DNA of 43,567 bases from Chitinophagaceae bacterium UBA4407 (GTDB taxonomy: Bacteria; Bacteroidota; Bacteroidia; Chitinophagales; Chitinophagaceae). The stretch is taken from contig DGQT01000093.1 of NCBI GenBank assembly GCA_002390845.1, positions 1 through 43,567 of the forward strand, in the 5' to 3' direction. The notes beneath the pieces are model-generated. The model saw only the letters and a program-made list of their open reading frames with translations, was not told the origin of the DNA and searched no databases. Positions 1 through 8,680 of this stretch are shown one piece after another (the stretch's first letter is position 1; every line of letters begins with the position of its first letter). A program made the position numbers and the translations under genes.

Positions 1-32
1 GATTGCTGTTGAAAGCTGATAGATATTCTATC

Positions 33-63
33 GTACAAGTGTGCGATCCCGAAATAAATTCGC
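33..63 (+). repeat. Intergenic repeat, half copy (variant C)
   Basis: The stretch starts GTACAAGTGTGCGATCCCG and runs into AAATAAATTCGC. It is a variant of the dispersed GTACAAG...GACGCAA family in which GACGCAA is replaced by GATCCCGAAAT. The 30 bases before it (TGCTGTTGAAAGCT, then an AT-rich piece) match the right-hand interior of the composite at 29451-29745. The window therefore seems to open inside the end of another composite. Bases 64-309 hold no credible gene. Confidence 0.7.
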
Positions 64-168
64 ATTGGCATCAAGCTAATTTTTGTTTTAGCAACTTTTA
101 AATGCAAAGCTCTTAACGCTCATTGACGCATGGCATTGTCCTTGCAACTGCGCTGCACCCGCTTCTTT

Positions 169-214
169 GCTGCGATATGGCTGCGCCATCGCAGCAATTC
201 CGGCTTTGCCGGAA
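169..214. repeat. Two adjacent perfect hairpins
   Basis: GCTGCGAT (169-176) pairs with ATCGCAGC (188-195). TTCCGGC (198-204) pairs with GCCGGAA (208-214) around a TTT loop. Both lie about 100 bases past the stop of the minus-strand hydrolase fusion. They are more GC-rich than their surroundings and look like REP-type extragenic palindromes. A role in stabilising or ending the upstream transcript is possible, but no U-tract follows. Confidence 0.5.
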
Positions 215-309
215 CCGAACCGGATGAGGCGCCTTATGCAAGGACGGGTATTATAACGCACGATGGAAACAACAGTGTAAAACCTTTGAATCTTTATTAT
301 CCTATTTTT

Positions 310-2364
310 TTATTCTTTCTTTTCCGGTTGATGCATGATTAAATCGTTGAGCACCGTTTCTATTTCGGGTATGGGCATCTTCTGCACCAGGTATAAATCC
401 CTGGTACCATTCTTATCCCAACCATTGCTGCCATTGATGTTGCAGATGATCTTTCCTTTTACCACATCAAAATATTTTTGATACCCTCTTACGGCCACCA
501 GCACTGCGGTTTCGTCCCAACTCATGCGGCCATTTGCATCGTTGGGGTCGAGCGGAATGCATCTTGCAAATACATCTTTAACCGGCGAGTGGGTAATACC
601 GCTGTTTACAATAGGTATGCCCGTGTGTATTTTTGCACCAATTTCAAAGCCGCTGAAGATGATGGGCGTGGGCCATTGATCGAATACAAATTTTGATGCG
701 GCAGAATCTTCCTTCACATTAAACTCGCGGAACGTTCCCATCTCCTTACCAAAATTTGCCGCCATACTTACCAGCAGTTTTACTTTTTTCATTACCAATG
801 CTTCGCCATTGAGTGGTGAAAACTCATCTGGTTCTGACTGCAACAGGTTGGCCATATTGGTAGTAAAACCTACGGTTACAATTGTTACACTGTTATCGGG
901 TTGCTTTGAAAGAATTTTACGGTAGAGTTTTAAAGCATCTTGCGCCTGTTCGTTTGTTTTTATGTCGTGCGGATAATCGGCAACAATCAATGAATCCCAT
1001 TTTTGCCAGGCTGATAAATTAACCGCTTTGCCGCGCACAACACCAATAGGAATACCGGGCCGGTTAAAATAAGTATTCATTACATCCAGCACTGGCGCAA
1101 TCAGCGGGTGCTGATTGCTTGCAATTGTTGCGAGTATGTTACATTCATTGTTATCGGCCATTGCGTGCAACAGTGTGATGGCACCAATATCATCATAGTC
1201 GGGGCCAATATCTGTATCGAAGATGATTGATACCCGTTGCTTTGGTTTATTCAGTACCGCTGCATTCATTTGTTTGATGAATGCAATTTCTTCGGGCTTA
1301 TATGGCTGCAGGTCTTTTGTAAACAGGTCATGGTGCCACGGAACAGGATCTTTTGTGTATCTTTTCTCCCAGCTATCCCAGGGATATTTTGTTTGTTCTT
1401 TGCCATCTACAAACCCCCAGTTAATAAGGCCAACATTGTATTTTTTACCTACAGGCATAATGCTAAGCACCGTGCTTTGATTACCCCTCGCCATATATTC
1501 TGTACAGATCACCGGCCTGCCATTTGTTTTTAGTTCTTTTACATATTTTTCAAAATCGGCGGCATTACCGTATTGATGAAATGTGATGATGTCTGAATTG
1601 GCAAATTGAATTTTCTCCGTTTCAGTTCTGTTCGCCACACTGTCTTTACTCCAGCCATTTTTATCGCTGGTCCATACACCCGATGTTAGTGGCTGAGTAG
1701 GTTGCTGGCTTCTTGCCCACGAAAAAACTTTTGGCAACAATGCATTTACTAAAGCAACTTTATTTTCAGGTTCCTGCTTTCCGTAGCTGCTGGTGTTTAC
1801 ATTATCAGGTTCGTTCCACAGATCCCACATCAAAATACGTTTATCGTTTCGGAATGTTTTTACAATATCTTTTACATACTTTTCTAATATGGGGTACTGC
1901 TCTTTATGCTGCAGTATCAATGCACCCGGGCTTTGCACCCATCCTGAATTATGAAGGCCGGGCTCGGGGTCTCGTTGTTTACCCGTTTCAGAAAAAGGAT
2001 CCCAGCAGGAATCAAAGAAAGCCAGGATTGGTTTTATGTTGTGGCGTTTGCAAATGGAAAGAAAAATATCAATGCGTTTTTTAAACCCTGCTGCATCCTG
2101 AACCCAAAGTTTATCGTGCAGAAAAACACGCAACGTAGTAAACCCAATGCTTTCTGCAAGGGCTAATTCTTTATCAATCGTAATTGTGTCAAAGGTTTCG
2201 GCCTGCCACATTTCAAGCTGGTTAATGGCACTTGCAGGAAGATAGTCGCAGCCCGTGAGCCAGGGAATGGGCTTATACCAGTTAGCTGCTTTTGCTTTAT
2301 CCCAAACCTGGGAATAACCTGCAAAAGAAATAATAAAGAATACAATCGTCAGCGTTCTTTTCAT
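310..2364 (-). CDS. Secreted fusion: GH5-like glycoside hydrolase + nucleoside hydrolase-like domain
   Basis: A 684-residue protein with a signal peptide (about 1-19, ending AGYSQ). Residues 25-375 form a cellulase-like TIM barrel of the GH5/clan GH-A kind, with WNEP (acid/base Glu185) and CTEY (probable nucleophile Glu289). Residues about 378-684 start with DTDIGPDYDD (383-392), the metal and ribose binding motif of inosine/uridine-preferring nucleoside N-ribohydrolases. The reading frame is continuous across the junction. The likely role is periplasmic or outer-surface breakdown of a glycan, with the second domain cleaving an N-glycosidic or related bond. The true substrates cannot be read from sequence. 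It is monocistronic, flanked by repeat copies on both sides, and has no SusC/SusD pair beside it. The domain calls are firm; the joint function is unknown. Confidence 0.85.
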   Translation of the reverse strand: MKRTLTIVFFIISFAGYSQVWDKAKAANWYKPIPWLTGCDYLPASAINQLEMWQAETFDTITIDKELALAESIGFTTLRVFLHDKLWVQDAAGFKKRIDIFLSICKRHNIKPILAFFDSCWDPFSETGKQRDPEPGLHNSGWVQSPGALILQHKEQYPILEKYVKDIVKTFRNDKRILMWDLWNEPDNVNTSSYGKQEPENKVALVNALLPKVFSWARSQQPTQPLTSGVWTSDKNGWSKDSVANRTETEKIQFANSDIITFHQYGNAADFEKYVKELKTNGRPVICTEYMARGNQSTVLSIMPVGKKYNVGLINWGFVDGKEQTKYPWDSWEKRYTKDPVPWHHDLFTKDLQPYKPEEIAFIKQMNAAVLNKPKQRVSIIFDTDIGPDYDDIGAITLLHAMADNNECNILATIASNQHPLIAPVLDVMNTYFNRPGIPIGVVRGKAVNLSAWQKWDSLIVADYPHDIKTNEQAQDALKLYRKILSKQPDNSVTIVTVGFTTNMANLLQSEPDEFSPLNGEALVMKKVKLLVSMAANFGKEMGTFREFNVKEDSAASKFVFDQWPTPIIFSGFEIGAKIHTGIPIVNSGITHSPVKDVFARCIPLDPNDANGRMSWDETAVLVAVRGYQKYFDVVKGKIICNINGSNGWDKNGTRDLYLVQKMPIPEIETVLNDLIMHQPEKKE

Positions 2365-2580
2365 TTTTGTTTATGCTTTTATTTTGTTCTGAAATAGCAG
2401 GCGTTTAAAATAACATGTACAGGCAGCGCAATGATTTTTTTTCATGGCAAAAATTCATATAAATATATGGTATTAGATTTTTATTCATCAATAGTTTATT
2501 GGTGTTTATAATAAGAAACATTTTTTAATTTTTATTCATCAAAAAAATATTACTCAGTCTCTTATAAAATGTGCAGTAAT

Positions 2581-2637
2581 TTTTATTGACCCGGCATAAG
2601 AACAGCATGAGGCTTTTGTTGCGTCGCACCCTGCAAC
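2581..2637 (-). repeat. Intergenic repeat, half copy (variant A)
   Basis: On the minus strand it reads GCAGGGTGCGACGCAA, about 30 variable bases, then GCCGGGTCAATAAAAAT. It lies about 220 bases upstream of the hydrolase fusion. The gap 2365-3004 (640 bases) holds this copy, a second copy with hairpins, and no credible gene. Confidence 0.7.
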
Positions 2638-2803
2638 GGCAACAATTCTATTGAGCTATTCAGGCGCAGTGCCGTTATATTTTTTCAGATTTTATTTTCT
2701 GTGCAGCAACGGGCAAAAGCTACAACTGAAACGTAACATTTATTAAAAAAATCAGCTGTAATGATGCTTTTACGCTTCGGTAAAGCCCAACCTCATTAAT
2801 GCC

Positions 2804-2920
2804 GCACAAGAGTCCGATCCCGAAATAAATTCGCGACTGGCTGCTAAACTTCGCTTACATGCAGCCACGATGGTTCGGCTACGCTCACCATTGTTCAGAA
2901 CTGTGAAACGAGCGTGGCAA
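2804..2920 (+). repeat. Intergenic repeat (variant C) with hairpins and a GAGCGTGGCAA module
   Basis: It begins CACAAGAGTCCGATCCCG, matching the variant at 33-63. Two hairpin-forming segments follow: GGCTGC...GCAGCC and ATGGT...ACCAT. The stretch ends with GTGAAACGAGCGTGGCAA (to 2920), a module seen again at 33356-33378 and 37357-37379. It lies 84 bases upstream of the TolC-like gene. Confidence 0.6.
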
Positions 2921-3004
2921 CTAAAGTTCAATTCATGATCAAAAAGCCGGCTTCATAAGATTGGTTCTTCAGATTTTCTTCAAAATCAATTTTTTAATTT
3001 GCTA

Positions 3005-4243
3005 ATGGTAAAATTATCCCTGCTTATTTTTTTATCAGTTTCTTTCATATCCTCTTCTGCACAAGAGCACAATCTTGATTACTATATTGCTGCAGGTATT
3101 CAAAACAGTCCGCTTCTGAGAGATTATTATTATCAGCAGCAGAATAATTCTATAGACAGTATGCGGTTGCTGGCTGGTTTAAAGCCGCAGGTAACCGGCG
3201 TTAGCATTAATTCTTATGCGCCTGTAATAGCAGGTTACGGTTACGACGAGGCAATTACAAACATTGGAAATTTCAGCGAACAGGTAACTGCTTCAAAACA
3301 ATTGGTAAGTAAAAAAAATCTTCAAAACCAACAGCAGGCAATACAGTTGTTAACCGCTTCGTTGCATATTACAGGTAAGATTGCAGAGCAGGACTTAAAG
3401 AGAACCATTATTGCTCAATACATCAATGCCTTTGGAACCTGGCAACAATATTCGTTTAATAAAGAAGTATATGAATTGTTGTTGAAAGAAGATACCATTC
3501 TAAAAAAACTTACACAATCGAGTGTTTACAGGCAAACAGATTATCTTACTTTTCTTGTAACCATGCAGCAGCAACATTTATCTGTTACACTGGCAAGAAA
3601 CCAGTATCAAAACGAATATGCCACACTCAATTATTTGTGTGGCCTGTTCGATACATCTTTAACCGCACTTGCACCACCATCCATAGAAATAAATGAATTG
3701 CCTGTTGCAGAGCATACAGTTTATTACGAAAAATTCAAGGTAGACAGTTTGGTGTTGAAAACAAATGATGCGCAAATTGATTTTAGTTACAAGCCTAAAG
3801 TAAATTTATATGCAGATGCAGGTTTTGTTTCTACTTTGCAATACCTGCCTTACAAAAATTTCGGAGCAAATTTCGGTATCAATCTTTCTGTGCCCATTTA
3901 CGATGGCAAACAAAAAAAAATGCAGCACGATAAAATAGCCATTGCAGAACAAACCAGGCAGACTTACAGAGACTATTTTGTTACACAGTATAAACAACAA
4001 ACTGCGCAATTGTTTCAACAGTTGAATTCACTGGAAGAACTGATTAATGAAACCAACAGCCAGCTAAAATTTTCGGAAGGTTTAATGCAGGCGAATGCTA
4101 AATTAATGGCAACCGGCGATGTGCGCATAGCAGACTATGTAATTGCGATTAACAACTATCTGAATGCAAAAAACCTTATCACACAAAACACTGTAAGTAA
4201 ACTACAGATCATTACCCAAATCAATTACCCGAGCCGGCAATGA
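3005..4243 (+). CDS. TolC-family outer membrane efflux protein
   Basis: A 412-residue protein starting at ATG 3005; the in-frame TTG at 2999 only adds two residues. It has a signal peptide (about 1-19, ...SFISSSA) and a long Gln/Asn-rich, helix-forming body with two OEP-like halves. Examples are the stretch KIAEQDLKRTIIAQYINAFG and the C-terminal coiled segment around residues 330-400. It would form the outer membrane exit duct of the tripartite pump encoded with the next two genes. Its stop overlaps the adaptor start (ATGA at 4240-4243), so the two are translationally coupled. The family assignment is good; the exported substrate is unknown. Confidence 0.85.
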   Translation: MVKLSLLIFLSVSFISSSAQEHNLDYYIAAGIQNSPLLRDYYYQQQNNSIDSMRLLAGLKPQVTGVSINSYAPVIAGYGYDEAITNIGNFSEQVTASKQLVSKKNLQNQQQAIQLLTASLHITGKIAEQDLKRTIIAQYINAFGTWQQYSFNKEVYELLLKEDTILKKLTQSSVYRQTDYLTFLVTMQQQHLSVTLARNQYQNEYATLNYLCGLFDTSLTALAPPSIEINELPVAEHTVYYEKFKVDSLVLKTNDAQIDFSYKPKVNLYADAGFVSTLQYLPYKNFGANFGINLSVPIYDGKQKKMQHDKIAIAEQTRQTYRDYFVTQYKQQTAQLFQQLNSLEELINETNSQLKFSEGLMQANAKLMATGDVRIADYVIAINNYLNAKNLITQNTVSKLQIITQINYPSRQ

Positions 4244-5169
4244 AAAATAAATTAATACGATATGTGTTTGTTATTGCATGCCTTTATCAATCCTGTAAAG
4301 ATGATGCAACAATCAACGGTGAATCCGATGTTCCTGTAGAAACAATAACGCCTGTAACCCTTACCAGTCCTGGTTTTGGGGATATGAGCGATACAATCGA
4401 GATTAATGCTGTTTCTTCTTTTTTATTAAAGACCAATGTAAAAGCTACAGCCAACGGTTATCTTGAAACCAGTTATGTAGAGCTTGGTAAATATGTAACT
4501 AAGGGGCAAACCTTGTTTATGCTTAAGACCAAAGAAGCAGAAGCCCTTGGCAATACAATCAATCAACTCGATACATCGCTGCATTTTCATGGAACAGTTG
4601 CTGTTAAATCTCCCGGTAATGGTTATGTTACACAGTTGTCATTCACATCGGGCAGCTATGTGCAGGATGGCGAGTTACTTGCTGAAATAACTGATACTAA
4701 AAGTTTTGCTTTCCTGCTCGATCTGCCTTACGAACTAAAGCCTTATATCTCTGACAACAACGCTTTGCAACTGCGTTTACCCGATGGAACAACACTGAAT
4801 GGTTTTATTGAATCGGAATTACCAACGCTCGATTCGGTTGCGCAAACACAGCGGTTTATTATAAAAACAGATTCAAAAAAACTGATCCCTGAAAATCTTA
4901 TTGCAAAAGTTACGATCACGAAATCACGTAAAAATAATGCCGTGATTTTACCCAAAGCAGCAGTGCTGAGCAATGAAGAACAAACAGAATTCTGGATCAT
5001 GCAAATGATCAGCGATTCCGTAGCTGTAAAGGTTCCCGTTGAAAAAGGATTGGAAACAAAGCAGGCTGTAGAAATTATATCGCCGCCTTTAACAGCGTCT
5101 GCAAAAATTTTACTTACGGGTAATTATGGTTTGGAAGACACTGCAAAAGTGCGGGTAATAAAGCCGTGA
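4240..5169 (+). CDS. RND efflux periplasmic adaptor (membrane fusion protein)
   Basis: A 309-residue protein. The N-terminus has a hydrophobic stretch ending YQSC (Cys19), so it is probably a lipoprotein, although the lipobox is imperfect. Residues about 65-150 look like the split biotinyl/lipoyl barrel-sandwich domain (KTNVKATANGYLETSYVELG, then GNGYVTQLSFTSGSYV), with almost no helical hairpin between the halves. A beta-barrel and a membrane-proximal domain follow. It would bridge the RND pump and the TolC-like duct. At about 310 residues it is short for the family, in line with the missing hairpin. A 219-base gap with a composite repeat separates it from the pump gene. Confidence 0.85.
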   Translation: MKNKLIRYVFVIACLYQSCKDDATINGESDVPVETITPVTLTSPGFGDMSDTIEINAVSSFLLKTNVKATANGYLETSYVELGKYVTKGQTLFMLKTKEAEALGNTINQLDTSLHFHGTVAVKSPGNGYVTQLSFTSGSYVQDGELLAEITDTKSFAFLLDLPYELKPYISDNNALQLRLPDGTTLNGFIESELPTLDSVAQTQRFIIKTDSKKLIPENLIAKVTITKSRKNNAVILPKAAVLSNEEQTEFWIMQMISDSVAVKVPVEKGLETKQAVEIISPPLTASAKILLTGNYGLEDTAKVRVIKP

Positions 5170-5172
5170 ATA

Positions 5173-5375
5173 TTTTTTTTGGTACCGGCATTTGTATTTC
5201 ATGGCATCGCCGGTTGTGTCACTCACTTGTACGTTCGGAACAATGAGCAGCAAAGGCTTTTAGCGGTTAGCCTTTAGCTATTAGCTAACAGCCAATGGCT
5301 AATAGCTATTCTTCAGTACAAGAGTGCGACGCAAGAAAAGTTCAATTATTAATCCATTGCCCGGCCCATAAAAAC
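5173..5375. repeat. Composite intergenic repeat 1 (head-to-head ends, AGCTATTAGC-type centre)
   Basis: The left arm is TTTTTTTTGGTACCGGCAT followed by the B-type core TTGTGTCACTCACTTGTAC (5214-5232). The centre is rich in TAGCTATTAGCTAACAGCC-like sequence. The right part is the A-type core GTACAAGAGTGCGACGCAA (5316-5334) and the arm GCCCGGCCCATAAAAAC (to 5375). The inner 121 bases (5214-5334) match the reverse complement of 8467-8587 with five substitutions and no gaps. The copy fills the whole space between the adaptor and pump genes, ending 13 bases before the pump start. Confidence 0.85.
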
Positions 5376-5388
5376 TATAAAATATTGA

Positions 5389-8300
5389 ATGCGCAATTTT
5401 TTTGTAACATATAAGAATCCTGTAACGGTACTCATTGTAATTATTATACTGGGCGGTGCATTTGCATACAGTAAAATGCAAACTGCACTGTTTCCTGAAA
5501 TTACTTTTCCCAAGATCAAGATCATTGCCGATGCGGGCCAGCAGCCTGTAAAAAAAATGATGATCACTGTAACAAGGCAATTGGAAAATGCAGTAAAGCA
5601 GGTGCCCGATCTGCAAAATATCAGGAGCACTACCAGCCGCGGCAGTTGCGAAATTTCTGCATACTTAAACTGGGATGCCAATATTGACATCAGCCAGCAA
5701 CGTATAGAATCAAAGATCAATGAAATAAGAAGCGATTTACCGCCGGGCGTGCAGATTAATGTTGAAAGAATGAACCCTTCAACACTGCAGGTAATCGGGT
5801 ATTCTTTAGAAAGTAAAAGCCGTTCACCAATAGAAATGAAATTACTCGCCGATTATACGGTAAAACCATTTTTATCGCAGGTAGAAGGTGTATCGCAGGT
5901 AGTAGTAGTGGGCGGAAAAACAAAAGAATACTGGCTAACATTGAACCTGCCAAAAATGAATTCGCTGGGCATTACACCAGATAAGATCAATGCTGCGCTA
6001 AGCCAAACCAACTTTATAAAATCGAACGGGTATTTATCTGATTACCGGTTAATGTATTTAACGGTTACAGATGCATCGGTAAGTTCTATTGAACAATTGG
6101 AGAATATTGTTATCAGTAACGATAAGCGGATTGTATTGATGAAAGACATTGCCGAAGTAAGTATTCAGGAAGCAAAAGAATATGTGAAGATCAATGGTAA
6201 CGGCCATGAAGGCATTATGCTGGCTGTAATGAAACAACCCAATGCAAACCTTGTTGACTTGTCTGATAAAATGCAATCGAGGCTTGAAGCGCTGAGAAAA
6301 ATTTTGCCAAAAGATGTTTCAATACAACCCTATTATGTGCAGGCCGATTTTGTGAATGATGCCATAAAAAGTGTAACCGACAGTTTGTGGATCGGCCTTG
6401 CTCTTGCCATGTTTGTGGCAATACTTTTCCTGCGTTCTTTTAAAGCCAGCAGTGTTATACTGGTAACCATTCCTGTTACATTATTTCTTTCGCTGATTGT
6501 TCTTTATGCTACCGGGCAAACACTGAATATAATGACGCTTGGCGCTATTGCAGCAGCCATCGGTCTTATCATTGATGATGCTATTGTAGTGGTAGAACAA
6601 ATACACCGTACACATGAGGAGCATCCTGAAGAACCTTCCTTTATGCTTGTTCAAAAGGCGATAAAATATTTATTCCCGGCAATGGTTGGTTCATCGTTAA
6701 GTACCATTGTTATCTTTCTTCCATTTTTATTAATGAGTGGTGTAGCAGGTGCATACTTTAAGGTAATGACCAACTCCATGATCATAACACTTGTGTGTTC
6801 TTTCTTTGTTACATGGTTGGTGTTGCCGGTTATATATTTACTGTTCTCAAAGAATTCAAAACTTATAATTCAAAAGTTTAAGGTTAAAGAGCACCAGGTA
6901 AAAAAACAACAATGGGTTGGCTTTTTTATTAAGCGGCCTTATATCAGTTTTATTTTTATTGTTGCTTTGGCAGCTTCAGTTGTGTTTATTTTTCCAAGGC
7001 TGCAAACAGGTTTTTTACCTGATATGGATGAAGGCAGTATCGTACTGGACTATGCAACACCGCCCGGCACTTCACTTGCTGAAACAGACCGCATACTACA
7101 GCAGGTAGAAAAGATCATTGTAAAAGTTCCTGAAGTAGCGGCATACTCAAGAAGAACAGGAACACAGTTGGGCTTTTTTATCACTGAACCCAATACAGGG
7201 GATTATTTAATTCAATTAAAAAAAGACAGGAGCAGAACTACAGATGAAGTGATCAACGATATCCGTCAGCAGGTAGAAGCTACACAACCTGCGCTGCGCG
7301 CAGATTTCGGCCAGGTAATCGGTGATATGCTTGGCGATCTGATGACCTCTGTACAACCAATTGAAGTAAAAATTTTCGGTAACGATCCTGATAAATTACA
7401 GCAACTCTCTCAGCAGGTTTCTGCCATTGTAGAAAAAGTAAGCGGTACTGCCGATGTATTCGATGGCATTGTAATCGCAGGCCCTTCCATAAACATTGAT
7501 CCACGCAGTGCAAACCTTGCCCAGTATGGCATTACGCCAGCCAGCCTTCAATACCAACTTCAGACTGCACTTGAAGGAAACGTTGTAGGCGGCGTTTATG
7601 ATAAGGAACAGTTAACGGATATCAGAATGGTTTATCCCGGTAACAGAAGCTTAAGTGTGCAGGATATCAAACAACTACAGGTGTTTCTGCCCAATGGCCA
7701 GTTGCAGCCAATTGGTTCTCTTGCCGATGTTCATTTTAATCCCGGTGATGCAGAAATACAGAGAGAGAATCTACAATCAATGGGTGTAGTAACAGCCCGT
7801 TTAGAGAACCGCGATCTTGGCAGTGTTATAAAAGACATTCAGCAGCAGGTTAATTCAAAAATTGCTTTGCCAACAGGCTATTCTGTTGTGTATGGTGGCG
7901 CTTATGCAGAACAGCAGCAATCTTTCCGGGAGTTACTCATCATTCTTATTGCATCCAGTTTACTGGTGTTTGGTGTAATACTTTTCCTATACAAAGATTA
8001 CAGAATTGCGTTTGCTATTTTGCTCATTGCTGTTTTAGGAATTTCGGGAAGCTACATGGGCTTATATTTTACAGGCACTGCTTTAAATGTTGGCAGTTAT
8101 ACCGGCCTCATTATGATCGTTGGTATCATTGGTGAGAATGCGATTTTTACTTTTCTTCAGTTTCATGAATCATATAAAGAAAACAACGATGTTGACAAAT
8201 CTGTTGTGTATTCCATTTCAACACGACTTCGCCCTAAACTAATGACCGCGTTGGGTGCCATCATTGCATTAATGCCCATTGCGCTTGGTATTGGTACCGG

Positions 8301-8415
8301 AGCACAACTGCATCAGCCACTCGCTATTGCAGTTATTGGAGGCTTTATTATTGCATTGCCTTTATTGCTCATTGTACTGCCAACTTTAATCCGTTTGATT
8401 TACAAAAAGAAATAA
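5389..8415 (+). CDS. RND-family inner membrane efflux transporter (AcrB/HAE-like)
   Basis: A 1008-residue protein with the twelve-helix RND layout. TM1 is at about 12-30. A first periplasmic loop is followed by a TM2-6 block from about residue 331. TM7 is near 517, and after the second loop TM8-12 run from about 848 to the end. The TM4 segment GLIIDDAIVVVEQI carries the paired aspartates (Asp396, Asp397) used for proton relay. It would use the proton gradient to extrude drugs, lipids or other hydrophobic compounds through the adaptor and TolC-like protein just upstream. It lacks metal-exporter (CusA-type) hallmarks that I can recognise. Near-identical inverted repeats lie on both sides of this single gene. 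Confidence 0.9.
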   Translation: MRNFFVTYKNPVTVLIVIIILGGAFAYSKMQTALFPEITFPKIKIIADAGQQPVKKMMITVTRQLENAVKQVPDLQNIRSTTSRGSCEISAYLNWDANIDISQQRIESKINEIRSDLPPGVQINVERMNPSTLQVIGYSLESKSRSPIEMKLLADYTVKPFLSQVEGVSQVVVVGGKTKEYWLTLNLPKMNSLGITPDKINAALSQTNFIKSNGYLSDYRLMYLTVTDASVSSIEQLENIVISNDKRIVLMKDIAEVSIQEAKEYVKINGNGHEGIMLAVMKQPNANLVDLSDKMQSRLEALRKILPKDVSIQPYYVQADFVNDAIKSVTDSLWIGLALAMFVAILFLRSFKASSVILVTIPVTLFLSLIVLYATGQTLNIMTLGAIAAAIGLIIDDAIVVVEQIHRTHEEHPEEPSFMLVQKAIKYLFPAMVGSSLSTIVIFLPFLLMSGVAGAYFKVMTNSMIITLVCSFFVTWLVLPVIYLLFSKNSKLIIQKFKVKEHQVKKQQWVGFFIKRPYISFIFIVALAASVVFIFPRLQTGFLPDMDEGSIVLDYATPPGTSLAETDRILQQVEKIIVKVPEVAAYSRRTGTQLGFFITEPNTGDYLIQLKKDRSRTTDEVINDIRQQVEATQPALRADFGQVIGDMLGDLMTSVQPIEVKIFGNDPDKLQQLSQQVSAIVEKVSGTADVFDGIVIAGPSINIDPRSANLAQYGITPASLQYQLQTALEGNVVGGVYDKEQLTDIRMVYPGNRSLSVQDIKQLQVFLPNGQLQPIGSLADVHFNPGDAEIQRENLQSMGVVTARLENRDLGSVIKDIQQQVNSKIALPTGYSVVYGGAYAEQQQSFRELLIILIASSLLVFGVILFLYKDYRIAFAILLIAVLGISGSYMGLYFTGTALNVGSYTGLIMIVGIIGENAIFTFLQFHESYKENNDVDKSVVYSISTRLRPKLMTALGAIIALMPIALGIGTGAQLHQPLAIAVIGGFIIALPLLLIVLPTLIRLIYKKK

Positions 8416-8427
8416 GAAACAGTGTAG

Positions 8428-8631
8428 TTTTTTTGAACCCAACAACACATCTTTGTGAAGCTTTTCTTGCGTCGCACACTTATACTGAAGGATAGCTATT
8501 AGCCATTGGCTGTTAGCTAATAGCTAAAGGCTAACCGCTAAAAGCCTTTGCTGCTCAATGTTCCGAAAGTACAAGTGAGTGACACAACAGTCGATGCCAT
8601 AAAATACCCCGCCTGACCACAAAAGAAAAAA
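8428..8631. repeat. Composite intergenic repeat 2, inverted partner of composite 1
   Basis: This is the reverse complement of the composite at 5173-5375. The A-type core is at 8467-8485 (TTGCGTCGCACACTTATAC), followed by the same AGCTATTAGC-type centre. The B-type core is at 8569-8587 (GTACAAGTGAGTGACACAA), and an outer arm matches CGATGCCAT-AAATAC and ends in an A-rich run. It begins 13 bases after the pump stop codon. Confidence 0.85.
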
Positions 8632-8680
8632 TAAATGTCAGTCGGGCAGGAAAAGCCGGCAAACAAAATATTTCTAAACG

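Noticed and set aside
130..342. 70-codon plus-strand ORF near the window start
   Set aside because: It consists of repeat and hairpin sequence and overlaps the 3' end of the hydrolase fusion, with no protein-like features.
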